Origin: Mycteria americana
Taxonomy: Eukaryota > Chordata > Aves > Ciconiiformes > Ciconiidae
NCBI RefSeq assembly: GCF_035582795.1
Contig: NC_134374.1
Location: forward strand, 24,257,798 to 24,321,797
Length of the DNA: 64,000 bases
Direction: 5' to 3'
The notes beneath the pieces are model-generated. The model ran no database searches, was not told the DNA's origin, and worked only from the letters and a program-made list of their open reading frames with translations. Shown here in pieces: positions 23,701 to 36,367 of the stretch (position 1 is the first letter of the stretch; every line of letters starts with the position of its first letter). A program made the translations under genes and the position numbers.

Positions 23701-26700
23701 ACCACAGCCCCGCGTGGAATTTCTGCAGTCCCTACGTGGGACGGGACGGCAGAAGGTCTTTGGCCTCTTGGGATTCACAGGTCAATACTAAACACTTTTA
23801 TTTCCACTCCGAAGCCCGCAGGCAGCCAGGACGTAATACGTGGTAGTGGCAGAGTTTGTTAGCAGCTGGGCACTCATTGACCAAGCGGCTGCTGACCCAC
23901 GCAGGTGATTTATATTCCCAATAGATTGACGGGGTTGTCACAAATAAATGAACTCACAGGAGATGCAGGCAGGAATTAAGTGGTGAGCTGCTTCTGGTAA
24001 AGAAAAAGCAAATTAGGTTAATTAAAATCAAATAGCTACATTTTCGGAAACCTCTATGTAAACCAGCAGCAAAACAGAAAAAGATCAGAAGTGCAATTTC
24101 ATATATAAACTAGCAGAGAGAAAGCTGGATTCCACCTTTCTAGGTTTTAACCTGCAGAATATAAGAACATCAATTGATGGAAGGTGTTATTCTGCACACC
24201 TGGGCATCTATTTTTGTGGGAAATAACCCTCCCTCCAAAGAGAGTTGGACTTTGAGATTTATTTGCAAAATGGTTGTAAACCTCTGAACTAAAAGGTACT
24301 AAAGGAAACCACCACTAGATATCATCATTTGACTATGTAATAGATATCAGAAAAATTGTTAGTGTTGATCTGGCATGTAAAAATCCCTATTACACACCCA
24401 GGTAGATTAAGTCACCTTCTATAGGGGCTTATATCCCACAGATGACGGGCTGGGGAATGACATCCTAACTATAGGTCTCAGTTAAGTGGGTAGATTTAAC
24501 TAAAGAGCCCGGCTTATTCCAGGGTCCTGGTTCCAGTACCTGGCGAATATTTCTCTGTGGGAACACGGAATGAGAACTGGAGATGAAAGCCAAAATTCCC
24601 TGCCGGTATTTCTCCTCCAATTTCAGATTTTCTGGCACGTGGATAAACATAACCGCCAGCCCGAATTTGGCCTTATGTGTCTGACCTGTAAAATGTGGCA
24701 CTGCTTTCATTTGTAATAAAATACATCTGCTGTCCTTCAGCAGCCTGGAAAGCACACCTTTGAAGTGATTTTCCCTATGTAATTTGAGTTCACTGAGCCA
24801 TTTTTCCTGCTAGTGAAAACGGGCACAGCTCCAGTGCAGCTGATGGAGTTTTACTCACTTAAATTCAGAATGGGGCTCGGTGTCTTTCAAACATAAATAA
24901 ATCCAAAGCATGTCATGGATTGAAACATGTCAATTAAAATAAAATTGAACTAAAAATAGTATCTAAGCGAATAATAAATCTATTTGTCTCATCCTCCCAG
25001 AAATCACCAGATTTTGCTCTTAAAATGTATTCTGCAGCAACACCGCAGATATCTTTCTTCCTACAAAGAGAAGTGAATTTTGAGAAGTTATTTAAATTTT
25101 GGATTAAACCAGAGTAACAAATGCTGGGTGGAAAAAGTACATGGACAATACTTTACCGTGGGCAAAACTGCATAGCATCAATAACAAAACATAGGCTGTG
25201 GTACTATACGTTGACAACGTGCATTTATCCACATCTTCGTTTGCACTGCTACAACATGCATTGTTGTGCTAAGCAGCTACATAAATGAGCTGAAAATTCA
25301 TTTTCCCTTTCCCTCCTCCAAACTGTTCATTTATTAAAATTCTAAAAACTGAGTCATCTTATGTTTTTCTATTAGAAAAACAAAACCCCAAAGCATGCCT
25401 GCAATAAAGTCATGTATTATCCTTACAGGCGCTAGACATAGCCTTGCTTCACCTGCATCCATAAGACGGCTGCTTTCAGTATAGCTGCTATCACGAATTA
25501 TACAACACGCTCCTCGCCTCCGTCAGGTTGTAATACAGGCTATAATTATCATAAGGGCTACAGATAACAAGCTTTTCCTCATAACACTGCTTGTTGTGTT
25601 TTCTTGTCGTTCTAACATTTACATTATAGCTAAAACTGTCCACATGTTTGATAAGGCTAATTCGAAAAGGGGCTCTGAAACCAGTCCTGAAAAGGTAGCT
25701 TCACACAGGTTCACAGTAACCTCAGACTGTGCCAAATACAGAATATTCATTTCCATAGTCTCTTCTGCCACTCCATTTCTTTACCGGTGATGGGAGAAGC
25801 AGGGCCATCAGGGTTTCTCCCACCGTAGCAGCTGACAATGCTCAGGAGCTTCTGCTGCTTCTGTTAACATCAATATTGAAACCGCAGTTGACTTTAATAT
25901 CTAGGGCTAGGATTCCGAGGTTAGCAGGAGAAAAGAACAGGTCTCCTCTAACGCATTTCTCCGGGCTGGGAAGGATAGAAAAACGACCAGAGTCCGGACC
26001 TCAGCTTTAAACTCTGACTTCCACACTTCCTGAGGAAGAACCTTGTGCAATTAACTTCTTCAAGACTTTGGTTAGAACTATCAATACATCCCAGGGGAAA
26101 TCAAAGGCTAGGGCAAGGCAGCACAAATGCCACAGAGCACTTTTTTCTACAGTTAATTGCAAACCCTTTGGTTACCGATGCCCTTTGGAATATTTTTCCT
26201 CTCACCCTCGGTTAACTTATTCTCTGCACCTCTGTCAAGGAAGACTTTAGAGCGCTGCCCACTCTGGACTCCTCCAGAATTTAATGAAGTCATTTGGCCT
26301 CTTCCAAAGGACTCCTGATGATTTTGAATGCTGAGAAGGGGATTAATGAGACACACGTGGAGTTAGGGCAATGCATAGTAAAAGCAAAGCATCCTTTCCT
26401 ATCATCCTCTTAGAAAACAGGGACCAGTTTCAGTTTTACTTACACTCCTTGCACCACTACGGTCAATGGAATTTTTGTCCAGGCAAGGAATGTTCACTTA
26501 GGTCTTGGACATGTATGAGTCCGATTTTATTTAATTATTTGCTACGTACTCAGCAGGAATTGTCATTGCCTGTCATTTTAATCAGGAGAGAGAGGTTCGT
26601 TCTTTGGCCACCCAGATCACTTTTCCCCCAGGAGCGGATTCTTCTCAATCCTGCCAGCCACCAAACTACAGCAATCTCTCTTTTCTTTCATCCGCCTGAA

Positions 26701-27115
26701 AATACCCATCCTACCGCAATGCCATCATGGAAAAGTCTACCTCAGACCAACGACTGCCTGCAAAAATAACATAAAAGATTGGAAGTTGGGTATTCAAGAT
26801 GAGAAACAAAGAGCAGGAATGGGATTTTCAAAGGCAGCTGAGGGAAAGGAATGCCCACCTTTCAAGGCAATTCCAGAGAAGCAGAGTGCCCATCTTCCTA
26901 CAGCTCTAAAATCAAAGTATATAAAAGGCTGGGCAACACCTCAAAACCAGGGGTATTCATCTGCTCAGATGCTGAATTGGCTTGACGCTCAGATAGGCTC
27001 ATTCAGGCCATCTACCAGACCGAGCAGCCTTGTCGGCCAATTATTTTTTCTGTGCTTTATTTTGGAGTTTTGAGGTTTGATCTCAAATTTGAATATTCAA
27101 ATTTGGTAGAAATTT
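14741..27115. other. Intergenic region between the exchanger and the CR1 element
   Basis: About 12.4 kb with no gene supported. Short tandem duplications are visible: a 21-base-period pair (GATCACCCAGATGATGTTT at 18979 and 19000) and a TCATAGAAGAAAA unit repeated at about 18016 and 18043. A GC-richer patch lies at about 18420-18700 with a CGGCCACCGAGCC repeat pair. The longest open frames (for example 16626-17015 plus) have no recognisable domain or splice context. Confidence 0.55.
25980..26080 (+). repeat. Possible ancient MIR-like SINE fragment
   Basis: The run around ACTTCC...GAACCTTGTGCAATTAACTTCTTC resembles the MIR consensus region (ACCTTGGGCAAGTCACTTAACTTCT). Divergence is high and the match was made by eye, so it is tentative. 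Confidence 0.3.
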
Positions 27116-27117
27116 GA

Positions 27118-28508
27118 GGGCAGAAGGACGAGTAGAAAGGAGGACCCTGGGAACTACCAACCTGTCAGCCTCACCTCTGCGCCTGGGAAGATCATGGAAC
27201 AGATCCTCCTAGAAGCTATGCTGAAGAACATGGAGGACAGGGAGGTGATTCCAGACAGCCAGCATGGCTTCACCAAGGGCAAGTCCTGCCTGACCAACCT
27301 CATGGCTTTCTACGATGGAGTTACCACATCAGTGGACAAGGGAAAAGCAATGGATGTCATCTATCTGGACTTCTGTAAAGCCTTTGACACGGTCCCACAC
27401 AACATCCTTCTCTCTAAATTGGAGAGAGACAGATTTGATGGGTGGACTGTTCAGTGGATAAGGAATTGGTTGGGTGGTCGCATCCAGAGGGAAGCGGTCA
27501 AGAGCTCAATGTCCAGATGGAGATCAGTGATGAGCAGTGTCCCTCAGGGGTCCACACTGGGACCAGGGCTGTTCAATATTTTCATCAATGACATTGACAG
27601 CGAGATTGAGTGCACCCTCAGCAAGTTTGCGGATGACACCAAGCTGAGTGGTGCAGCTGACAGGCCAGAAGGACGGGATGTCATCCAGAGGGACCTGGAC
27701 AAGCTGGAGAAGTGGGCCTGTGTGAACCTCATGAGGTTCAACAAGGCCAAGTGCAGGGTCCTACACCTGGGCCGGGGCAATCCTCAGTTCCACTACAGGC
27801 TGGGGGATGATGTGATTGAGAGCAGCCCTGCAGAAAAGGACGTGGGGGTACTGGTGGATGAAAAGCTGGACACAAGATGCAATGTGCACTCACAGCCCAG
27901 AGGGCCAACCGTATCCTGGGTGCATCAAAAGAAGCATGGCCAGCAGGTCGAGGGAAGGGATTCTGCCACTCTGCTCTGGTGAGACCTCACCTGCAGTGCT
28001 GCGTCCAGCTCTGGAGCCCTCAGCACAAGAAGGACATGGAGCTGTTGGAGCGGGTCCAGAGGAGGCCACAAAAATGATCCGAGGGCTGGAGCACCTCTCC
28101 TACGAGGACAGGCTGAGAGAGTTGGGGTTGTTCAGCCTGGAGAAGAGAAGGCTGCAAGGAGACCTTATAGCAGCCCTCCAGCACTTACAGGGGACCTATA
28201 GGAAAGATGGGGACAGACTTTTTAGCAAGGCCTGTTGTGACGGGACAAGGAGCAATGGTTTTAAACTAAGGGAGGGCAGATTTAGACTGGATCTAAGAAA
28301 GAAATTTTTTACAAGGAGGGTGGTGAAGCACTGGAACAGGCTGCCCAGAGAGGTGGGAGATGCCCCATCCCTGGAAACATCCAAGGTCAGGTTGGACGGG
28401 GCTCTGAGCAGCCTGATCTAGTCACAGATGTCCCTGCTCTTGCAGGGGGGTTGGACTAGATGACCTGTAAAGGTCCCTTCCCACCCCAACCATTCTCTGA
28501 TTCTATGA
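27118..28508 (+). mobile_element. CR1 LINE, 5'-truncated, with reverse transcriptase and 3' end
   Basis: A chicken-repeat-1 type non-LTR retrotransposon. It starts inside the reverse transcriptase domain at the sequence before [10 protein letters not shown] and runs to the typical CR1 end: GGAAACATCCAAGGTCAGGT, TTGGACTAGATGACC, then an ATTCTCTGATTCTATG microsatellite-like tail. CR1 copies are usually 5'-truncated, so a 1.4 kb copy is normal. It is the largest transposable element in the window and lies in intergenic DNA. Confidence 0.95.
27194..27982 (+). pseudogene. CR1 reverse transcriptase remnant (C-terminal half)
   Basis: A 262-codon frame with reverse transcriptase motifs: [29 protein letters not shown] (first catalytic Asp), [19 protein letters not shown] and KFADDTKL (the F-ADD catalytic box). 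The true reading frame shifts near 27.88 kb: the later part of the protein ([11 protein letters not shown], then HLQCCVQLW) is in the frame covering 27877-28077, and a further shift follows before the region read at 28.08-28.42 kb. With the 5' truncation this copy cannot be active. Confidence 0.9.
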
Positions 28509-30677
28509 ATATACATACCCTGTGAAACCCCACATGCTTGCATTTGAATGTGTTAGACATTATGTACATACATTCCTTGAGCCGGGCACTTTAGTCAAGT
28601 TCCACCAATCCTAACAGGCATTGCAAAGCATCAGAAAAAGTTGAAAATCTTAAGATACACATAAGTTTTGTAGTTCCCTTTCCGTTACACACGCTGCTAT
28701 ATTTAGCAGACTGTTTGACATCATAGTGACGCGCACAGCAGCAGTTGCATCCTCCTCCTCCTCAAAAGAAGCCCCACGCCATGAAGGTGCAGTCTCTACA
28801 CAGGTACAGCTTATTAAGCGTCCAGTACACTTTTGTCTGCAAATTTCCTCCTCTGTATAGGCCAAAACAGGCACAATTTTAACTCGAAGCCCCATCATAC
28901 AGTTTCTATTACAGTAAATGCAACTAATTAATAAGCTAAATTACTTGAATTAAGAACTTCAAGGTGAATGCCTTGGGCACTCAGATCTTCTGAGGCATTC
29001 TTTCAAGCCCACTGATATTTTCATTATAAATGCCAGCTCAGAGATGATTTTAAAAAGCCCAACAACTCAAGATGCTGAATTTAAAGTAAAACCAAGCAAA
29101 AAACCCCAACGAAACCCAACAAACAACTTTCATCTCTTCAAAGGACCCATCAGATGTCAAGGCCCTTGATTTACAAACACAAATCTGTTTGCATTTGATG
29201 TATCATTACCTAGAGATCACAAGATCCTTCATATTCTCTCAGAGGGCTGACAAAGATTTACAAAGATTTAAAAAATGCACGTTACGCCTCAGAGTTTGAG
29301 AGATGGGTCTCAAAGACAAAGAAGGTTCTGGGTTACGTTAGTTGTTTCATAGCAAGTTTCACTGAGAAGCTCTGCTTTATAGCTCCTCCCATCCTTATGC
29401 ACGGAGCGGCATCAGGAACCAGATAAAATGATTTCACTAGCACGTTAGCGTGCATAAAAGGCTTACAATTGTATCAACATAGTTTTTTGCTAGATTTTGG
29501 ATTTGGATTTAATGATTGCAAAGGCAGAACTGCAGGTGTGTCAAACCCCACTCGGTCATAGTGCGAGTGAAGAAGTGTCCTTCCTAGAAGAAAACTTCTG
29601 CAGACCAGGTCTAACAGTCTAATTTATCTTTTTACAACGGTGACACGGCGATTCATTTCCAGTTGAAACACTTACTGAGAAGAAGTAATAGAAAAGGAAG
29701 TAAATGGGTTTGAAAGCTAAGTAAAGAAATTTCCATATCAAAATCTGCATTTAAATTTCCAAAAGAAGATGAAGAAAGCTTGCACTACCTTTTCAGGAAC
29801 CTTGCAGTCGTCCTAGCTTGCTGAGGTTGCAGGTGCTTCATTTCCAAGGAAATAAAGGCAGAGTCTATTTACTAAAAACGCAGATGGAACATACAATAAT
29901 AATATAGTGACAGAAAGCTGAGTGGATTTCCTCAAAGAAGTAAGGATTTATTTAAAAGGAAAACATTTTTTACAGAAAAGGAAATACTTTTACAATCTTG
30001 ATCAGGTATTTCACCTAGATTTTCATTGTAACATACTTCACCTATGCAGTACAAACACACATATGCAATAATATCAGCGTCTTCATTCATGTTTCATGTC
30101 GATACATTTCCTATGTACAATAATATACGCAAAGGAATCCAGAGTCCTGAACATCTCCATCTGCTGACAAGATTTTTTCAAACCAAAGAAATTTTTTTTT
30201 TCAACCACTGTCACAAAGCTTCGCAGGAGCAAAATTTGAACCTGAGCGTCCAGAACTTGGGCTTCAACTATAGAGCCCAATCCAAAGCCCAGCAAAGACA
30301 ACTTGACTCTTACTTACTGGCTGGATCAGTCTCTTGGATCCAAGTTTTACCAGCACACATCTTGACTGATTTTTCTTGCAGGAGTAAATCCAATGGTACA
30401 TGAGTACAATTATTCATACAGCCAGAGTCTTTGGAGGAAGACATATACATTATAAAAATATGGCTGACTAGCACTTTAGAGAGAAATTCATTTCAAATTC
30501 TGTATTAGAAAAAGGAAAACAGTGACCTTTACTTCCTCTGCTAAAAGTATGGTTTAAGTGTTAAAATATTTATTTGAAAAAGTCTGTAGTGTGTAAATGT
30601 TTTCATTTCCCAACCTAATCCTTAGAGTCAAATATTCCTGTCCAGATCATATCCATCTCTTCAGCTAAGCAGATCAG
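28509..30677. other. Intergenic / 3' region downstream of the TASL-like gene
   Basis: No gene seen. On the minus strand an AATAAA lies at 30569-30574, about 104 bases past the TASL-like stop codon, and is the nearest candidate polyadenylation signal. Confidence 0.6.
30569..30574 (-). terminator. Candidate polyadenylation signal of the TASL-like gene
   Basis: AATAAA on the minus strand (TTTATT on the plus strand), the first canonical hexamer after the stop codon. Later hexamers, for example near 29.95 kb, could also be used. Confidence 0.4.
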
Positions 30678-31601
30678 TCATGATGTAAACTGCATCCTGC
30701 AGCTCTTTTTCACACATGTTGGGTTTGAGATTTGTAAGTTCGGAGTACTAAATTCGGAGCTAGTTCTATTGGTAGTGTTGTGCAAACTAAACAAAGCTAA
30801 AGAGTGCAAGAGCACTTCTCTGGCTTTTGATGTTTCTATATTCTGCTCCTGGGATATCTGAAAGCTAATCTGATTCAGGTTATTCCTTATCAAACTGCAG
30901 GTGAGGAGGTTTGTTACAGAACCACACCTGGTCAAGTTTTCTTCAAAAAACTGTTTATAGAGCTCTGCCACTTTTGTTTCCATGTACTTGTTGAGCACAG
31001 AGTTTGAAAGAGGCTCCTCGCAGAGCATGATACTCCTTTCTCCAGCTTCATCTCCAGACAGGGACTTTATACTTGATTTTTCGGGATGCTCACATAGAGG
31101 GGACTGACCTAGAAGAATATCTACAGACAGCAAAACAGGGCCATCAGGCAGTTCATCGCACACATGGTCCAAAACACAACCCGAATCACATGTATGGTCC
31201 CCCACGCGGTCTCCCCCAATATGCAAGTCAGGATAGTTTTGATAAATGCTGTTGCACGACCAGGATCTGTACAAATCCATCTGCTCAGTGTTTTGTTCTC
31301 TTCTGGGGATATGTAAAGCTGGTGATACGGTTCCTTTAACAAGCGTTTTCTGATCTTTTGCAGGTACCTCTTTTATGGATCTCCATTGAAGACCGCTCCA
31401 GTGTTCCATTTTGCTACTTTTAGCAGAGATCTCATCCTGCTTCTCATGTCCATCAGCAAAGCCTTTAATTTTTGGGTTGTCTACAAGTTTCTGTCTCCAG
31501 ATTCCCTCTTTATCCTTTTTGGATGCATGAGATTTGCAAGGCTTATCTTGGTGACAGCTTTCCTTATATATGAGACTAGTTAAGATGCCTTCTGCCAACA
31601 T
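30678..31601 (-). CDS. TASL: TASL (CXorf21)-like endolysosomal adaptor, single coding exon
   Basis: Encodes 307 residues (human TASL has 301). TASL binds the lysosomal transporter SLC15A4 and recruits IRF5 after TLR7/8/9 activation. The start chosen, ATG at 31599-31601, gives MLAEGILTSLIYKE, matching the TASL N-terminus (MLSEGYLSGLEY) that contacts SLC15A4. The upstream part of the open frame is intron: an acceptor TTTTCACTCACAG ends just before 31648. The C-terminal third (residues about 198-292) matches TASL closely: SNSVLNKYMETKVAELYKQ, then LNQISFQISQEQNIETSKAR, and STPNLQIS, which carries the IRF-recruiting pLxIS motif at residues 288-292. The middle is divergent and Ser-rich, as in the family. 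A single coding exon is also the family pattern. Its place beside SH3BGRL suggests it may be the orthologue of the mammalian TASL2 paralogue rather than of TASL itself; that is inference. Confidence 0.88.
   Translation of the reverse strand: MLAEGILTSLIYKESCHQDKPCKSHASKKDKEGIWRQKLVDNPKIKGFADGHEKQDEISAKSSKMEHWSGLQWRSIKEVPAKDQKTLVKGTVSPALHIPRREQNTEQMDLYRSWSCNSIYQNYPDLHIGGDRVGDHTCDSGCVLDHVCDELPDGPVLLSVDILLGQSPLCEHPEKSSIKSLSGDEAGERSIMLCEEPLSNSVLNKYMETKVAELYKQFFEENLTRCGSVTNLLTCSLIRNNLNQISFQISQEQNIETSKAREVLLHSLALFSLHNTTNRTSSEFSTPNLQISNPTCVKKSCRMQFTS
30726..30740 (-). other. pLxIS motif of the TASL-like protein
   Basis: Codons for N-L-Q-I-S (residues 288-292). They fit the pLxIS consensus found in STING, MAVS, TRIF and TASL, whose Ser is phosphorylated to recruit IRF3 or IRF5. 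In human TASL the matching residues are S-L-H-I-S. Confidence 0.8.
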
Positions 31602-34600
31602 GATGACAAGTGTGAGTAACGGTCTAATCATCAGAGTCCCATGTAGTCCTGTGAGTGAAAAAGACAGGCAGAGTACCTCAAACTTATTTGGAAAAAGAGG
31701 AATAATAATAATAAAAACTAACAATGCACTTTTTATAAAGACTGTCTGTGATTTTTCGTTTTCACTATTTATTTTTAGTAAACAGTAAACTGCATGCTTT
31801 TCTACAATTTTAACCTCTATATCATGTCAACAAAAATAATTCTGAAGATATAGGAAGGGCATTAACGGGGTTCTTCATCTGTAATATCACTTCTGTTCCT
31901 AGGTATCTCTTCTGCATTGTGGCTAGCTGAGATAAATCATACTTACGAGCTGTAAAAATCAGAAAAAATTATTTTGTCTATGTCACTACCATCAGTTGCA
32001 AATCAACTTTTTCCATTGAAAGACAACAATTTCTAAGAGCTAAAGAGCTGACGTAGGAAGGAAATCAAGATGAAATTCAGACATAGAGGCTGATTCTGAA
32101 CTGGCCTGAGCCAATGAGATGCCAAGAAGCTCCTGAGATGCCAAGGAGCTTCAGAAGATGCTGATAGTTCTTCAGGACTGCATCCAAAATGCAGCTCACA
32201 TACACAAATGTTTTGAGAGTCCCTCTTAATGATGACTTTAAAAGATATAAATAATTAATTTGCCTTTTCCCCAATAGTGAAGTGATGAGTAGTATGTTTG
32301 TGTACCTATAGGCTCCACAGTTTTACTAAACGCACATGAATAATTAAAAGCTAGCCAATAGGTCTCAAAATAATCTACCACATTTAATGATTCCTTATCA
32401 TTCCTTTTCAATTCACCTACTGTTAAAAATCAATGGGAATCTTCCCATTTAGAGCCAAGTCTGACCTAGACTCACTAAGGAAAAGATCATCACCGCTCCT
32501 CTCATGGAGTGGGAAAGATGAACACAAGAAAATCCCTCTGTTCTTCCAAAGTCTTTTTAATCTCTGCATATTTCAAGCACCTTCACACACCTCTAGTGTA
32601 CTCATGGCTTGAAGTGGGGGGGAGAGGCAAGGGATGAGGCAGTTTTACTGAAGAGTACATAGTAAATCTCCCAAAGAACGTGGCATGCCGTTTGAAATAC
32701 ACCAGAAACTCTACTTATATCATAGACAATTAAGGCTCAATACTTTTCACAGTGCTGGCAGTTTACATCAGTAGTAATGCCATGCAAGGCACTAGATAGC
32801 TCTCCGCACAAACGAAACCTCTGCAAATTTAATATGATATTTGATATATAACTGGAAAGATCCTCCTCACTCTACTAATTTGCTTCTAACTAGCAGCAAC
32901 CAAACCATATACCCTGGCTTATTTGTTCCACAATGAAACCTGATACACCGGGTCACCTTTTTTAATCCCAGTCCTCCTTCCAGAAAGCTATTCTAAAACT
33001 CCAATTACTTGAGAGATGGAAATTTTAGACTTCCCTCCTAAATTTACACATTGCCACAGTACAACTGTTTGCTTTTTTTCTTTTTCAGGGTTCTTTTTTA
33101 GCTTAAATCACACTGTTCCCTCTCTGAAGCTGAAGGTAACACTGGAATCGTGATATGCCTGCAAGTGAGACCAAAGCAGACGAGAAAGGCAGAACACCAT
33201 GCCTTCTCCTGGTTACATTAGCATAACCGTTTATCTACAGAATCATTTACATATGCAAAAAGCAGGACAACATTTTCTTAAGCACTTAAGGGACTAAGGA
33301 AACCAAGTGCCATTTCTGAGAGAGACAAGAGTACTTGGCAGTCTAAATCTTGCTGAACATCAATGGAATTTGGAACGCTGCATGCCTCATTTGCTTCTGA
33401 AAAACAGGACACAGGTACCCACATCCTTATATGCCAAAAAATTTTGCTGTATTGCTTTGAAAATGCTCATAGCGCTATAATGTAAGAGCTAAAATACGGT
33501 AATCTTAGCAAAATTGCTCCCTTTCAAACAAAGTAAATGGTGCCTGCATTCTGGAACAAAGCATAAGAAAAAAAGAAGGGGGCACAAAAAGCCCAGACTT
33601 ACCAATCCTAGTAGGGTAAGAGAGGCAGATAATCACATAGCCCAGAGCTCTCCTACTACAGCTGCTGCAAGAGGATAGATTCTTACATACTCTTCTTCTC
33701 TGCTGTCTGTGTGGAAAAAGAGCCTGACGTACACATGATTTAGTTCCCCATTTTTTCCCTTTTAAAACAGAAGTGATCCCACTGGAAAAGTGTGCGGTTT
33801 TTTAATACAAGATGACAGCAAATCTAAAAGAGGATGTTAAAAATAAAGAATTGAGATGTTTCTGACTGTGGTGCAATGCTGATGAGTTACTAACTGCCAT
33901 AATACATCATTTAAAAACAAAGACTACTAAAGGATCGGGGTGCCTGTACTTCACCAGGCTGGTCAAAATTGAAACTGAATTCCACCAAACACTTCCATCT
34001 GCAGAAGTTCAGTTTTGTACTATCATCCACCTGACTTACAGAGGCGATGCTATTTACACCATTTCCCCTTTTGAAACAAACATCTACATTTATAGTCTTG
34101 TGACCTTCTTCTGGAGGGGAAGAAGTTGACAACTTCATTTCATCAAGATTTTGATGAAGTATCATTTGTCTATGAAACACAAATATGAGAAGCTGCCTCT
34201 TCGAAAGCAGTAGCCATCAGACAGCTGTGGACAGTCTTGTTCATCACTGATCAAAGATACTTTCTCCGGGCTCAAAAACTACCTCGGTCCCAATGGCATG
34301 TCAGAGGTGCCCCCACGGTGTTTTTAGCGTGTCCTTCTCACGCAGGCTGAGACCGAGCTCGTGCACTGAGCCACACCACTCCTCCAGCACTAGATCCGGT
34401 CCATAGCCAGTTTGAAGAGTTTTCTGTTGATGCCTTTTCTAAATTTCCTTTTTCTCAGAAGATAAAAAAAAGTCAGAAGCGGAATCTCACCCAAGCACTA
34501 GACAAAAGCTCTTAAATAGACACTGTTTAGTGTAATGACAGGAGCAAGACGCAAATGAAAAATAAAACTAGAGTGTAAAGATAACACTACAGCAACATAG

Positions 34601-35690
34601 TGATTGCAACTCGCCATTCAACATGTTTTGGCAGTAAAATAATGATGTGCCTTAGAAATGAATTAGCACAAGGTCTGAAGTAACTATGATCATATAGGTC
34701 CAATAGAGTCTCTTTCAAATTATTCCTCTTCCCTTCTCATCACCTATATTTCACAAAAGACTTCCATTTTTAAGGAGGCAAAATGAAAGCTATTTTTATT
34801 CCCACTGACTTTATATAAAAACTCATTTCATATTTAAAGGCTGTTCAAAATTACTTTATTTTCAATCATCTTACATGACTAATTTCTGCATGGTAGACGT
34901 GGTTGTGACTTCAACAGAGTACTCCTGCCCCAGTCTTGGAGAGCACCAAACCTCACAGGAAACAGGGTGGTTCAAATTCCATGTAGTTTTAAGCTTTGCC
35001 TCCTTCACTGAGCTTATAATTAGTGCCAGCTGCAGCCATGGTTTTTGTGTGGCAGTTTCCACAAAACACAAAAGTAACAGAGAGAGAGGGAGAGAGGAAG
35101 AATCGAGTACGGTAATTAGTCTTGAGTGATTAAAAACAAGTCGCCTTTCATTTCAGTTGTACTCAGGTGTCAAATGCATCAATGTTCCAGGAAATTAATA
35201 ACTTTTGATCAATAAGATCTTACCAAAAAAAACCCCTTATATGTACAAAATCAGAACAAGACAAAACCAAAGTGATTTCAGAAGCTGAAAACAGACTGCA
35301 GTCAGAAGAAACAGTCAGCAAGACAAGTGGGACTGAATCCCAAGGCTAACCTTAAAGCAGAACATATAAAGAAAGGAAAATAAATTTGACTGTATCATAC
35401 ATATATGAAAAAAAAAAATACAGCATTGTGTATGACCATACACAATTGTCATATTACATTAACCATAGCAGCATGTAAACAGAGTCCCTTATTTCAGCCC
35501 AGACCATGTATTTTATGTGCATATAAAGGTGAAAGAGAAGTCGGCTACATTAACCGGGTTTTTTTAAGCACAGCTATTGCAAGTCTTTTGTTTTCCGTCT
35601 AAACCAGCAGTACCATTTTAACAACCCCAACTTCTTGGAGTTTTCCAGTACCTTCTTGCACAACAGCTCCTCATTTACCCGAACATACGC
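31602..35690 (-). other. Probable 5'UTR start and upstream intron of the TASL-like gene
   Basis: Bases 31602-31648 are likely 5'UTR in the coding exon, because a good acceptor (polypyrimidine then CACTCACAG) ends at 31649. Upstream, about 4 kb of AT-rich DNA leads to the CpG island at 35.7-36.8 kb. The non-coding first exon was not located with confidence; a GCAAGAAG/GTACTGG donor on the minus strand near 35651 is one candidate. No other gene was seen. Confidence 0.4.
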
Positions 35691-36318
35691 TCCGGCTCTT
35701 CGGCAATGCCTCTTCTGTCGGATTTAATGAAATACACCCCCAACCCGCCTCCTCCTCCCCGGCAGCGCCCGCGTCCTCCGCTGCCACCTCCCGGCCGCAG
35801 GGAAGGGCCCGCACCAGCCCGGCGCACGCTGCACGGGTCTTTTAGCAGCCGAAAGGCACTCCCGGATCGGAGGGTGCTAAAGTACTTTTTAAACGTAAAG
35901 AAGCCGAGTTTCACTACACAGCGGCGGACAGGAGGCATACGGGGACGGCACAGGGGAGCAAAGGCAACCGGTGGGGCTGGATCAGAGGAGAGCTCAGCCC
36001 GCAGCCCAGAGGGGACACCCCGAGAGGGCCCCCGCTGCCGGGCGGGACCACTGCCGCAGGCTCAGGTGCCCGGGGACGAACCCCAGCGCTGAGGGAAGAG
36101 AGGCGGCCTGGGCTCGGAGGAGGCTGCGGAGAGGACCCGAGGGGCTCCGGCTGCCGTTCCTGGCGGCGGGGCCGCTTGCTGGTGCGACGGGCTCCACTAG
36201 AAGGGGTGCCGGGCTACCCAAGGCGCCCGCCCCGCCGCCGCTCCCTCCGGCCGCCTCAGCCCGGGGGCCCCAAGTACCGAAGGGGGCGGGCCTTCACGCT
36301 GACTGACAAGAGGAGCGG

Positions 36319-36323
36319 CCAAT
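36319..36323 (+). promoter_or_regulatory. CCAAT box
   Basis: GCGGCCAATGGGG, a good NF-Y site 44 bases from the X-box. Paired RFX and NF-Y sites are a common promoter arrangement. Confidence 0.5.
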
Positions 36324-36367
36324 GGGGAAGGCGGGGAAGGCTCGCCTCGGTCGCTGTGTGGCGGTTG

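Noticed and set aside
31602-31724. Upstream 41 codons of the TASL-like open frame (with an Ile-rich start)
   Set aside because: A good acceptor lies at 31649-31650 and the family N-terminus begins at the ATG at 31601; the extension is intron and 5'UTR.
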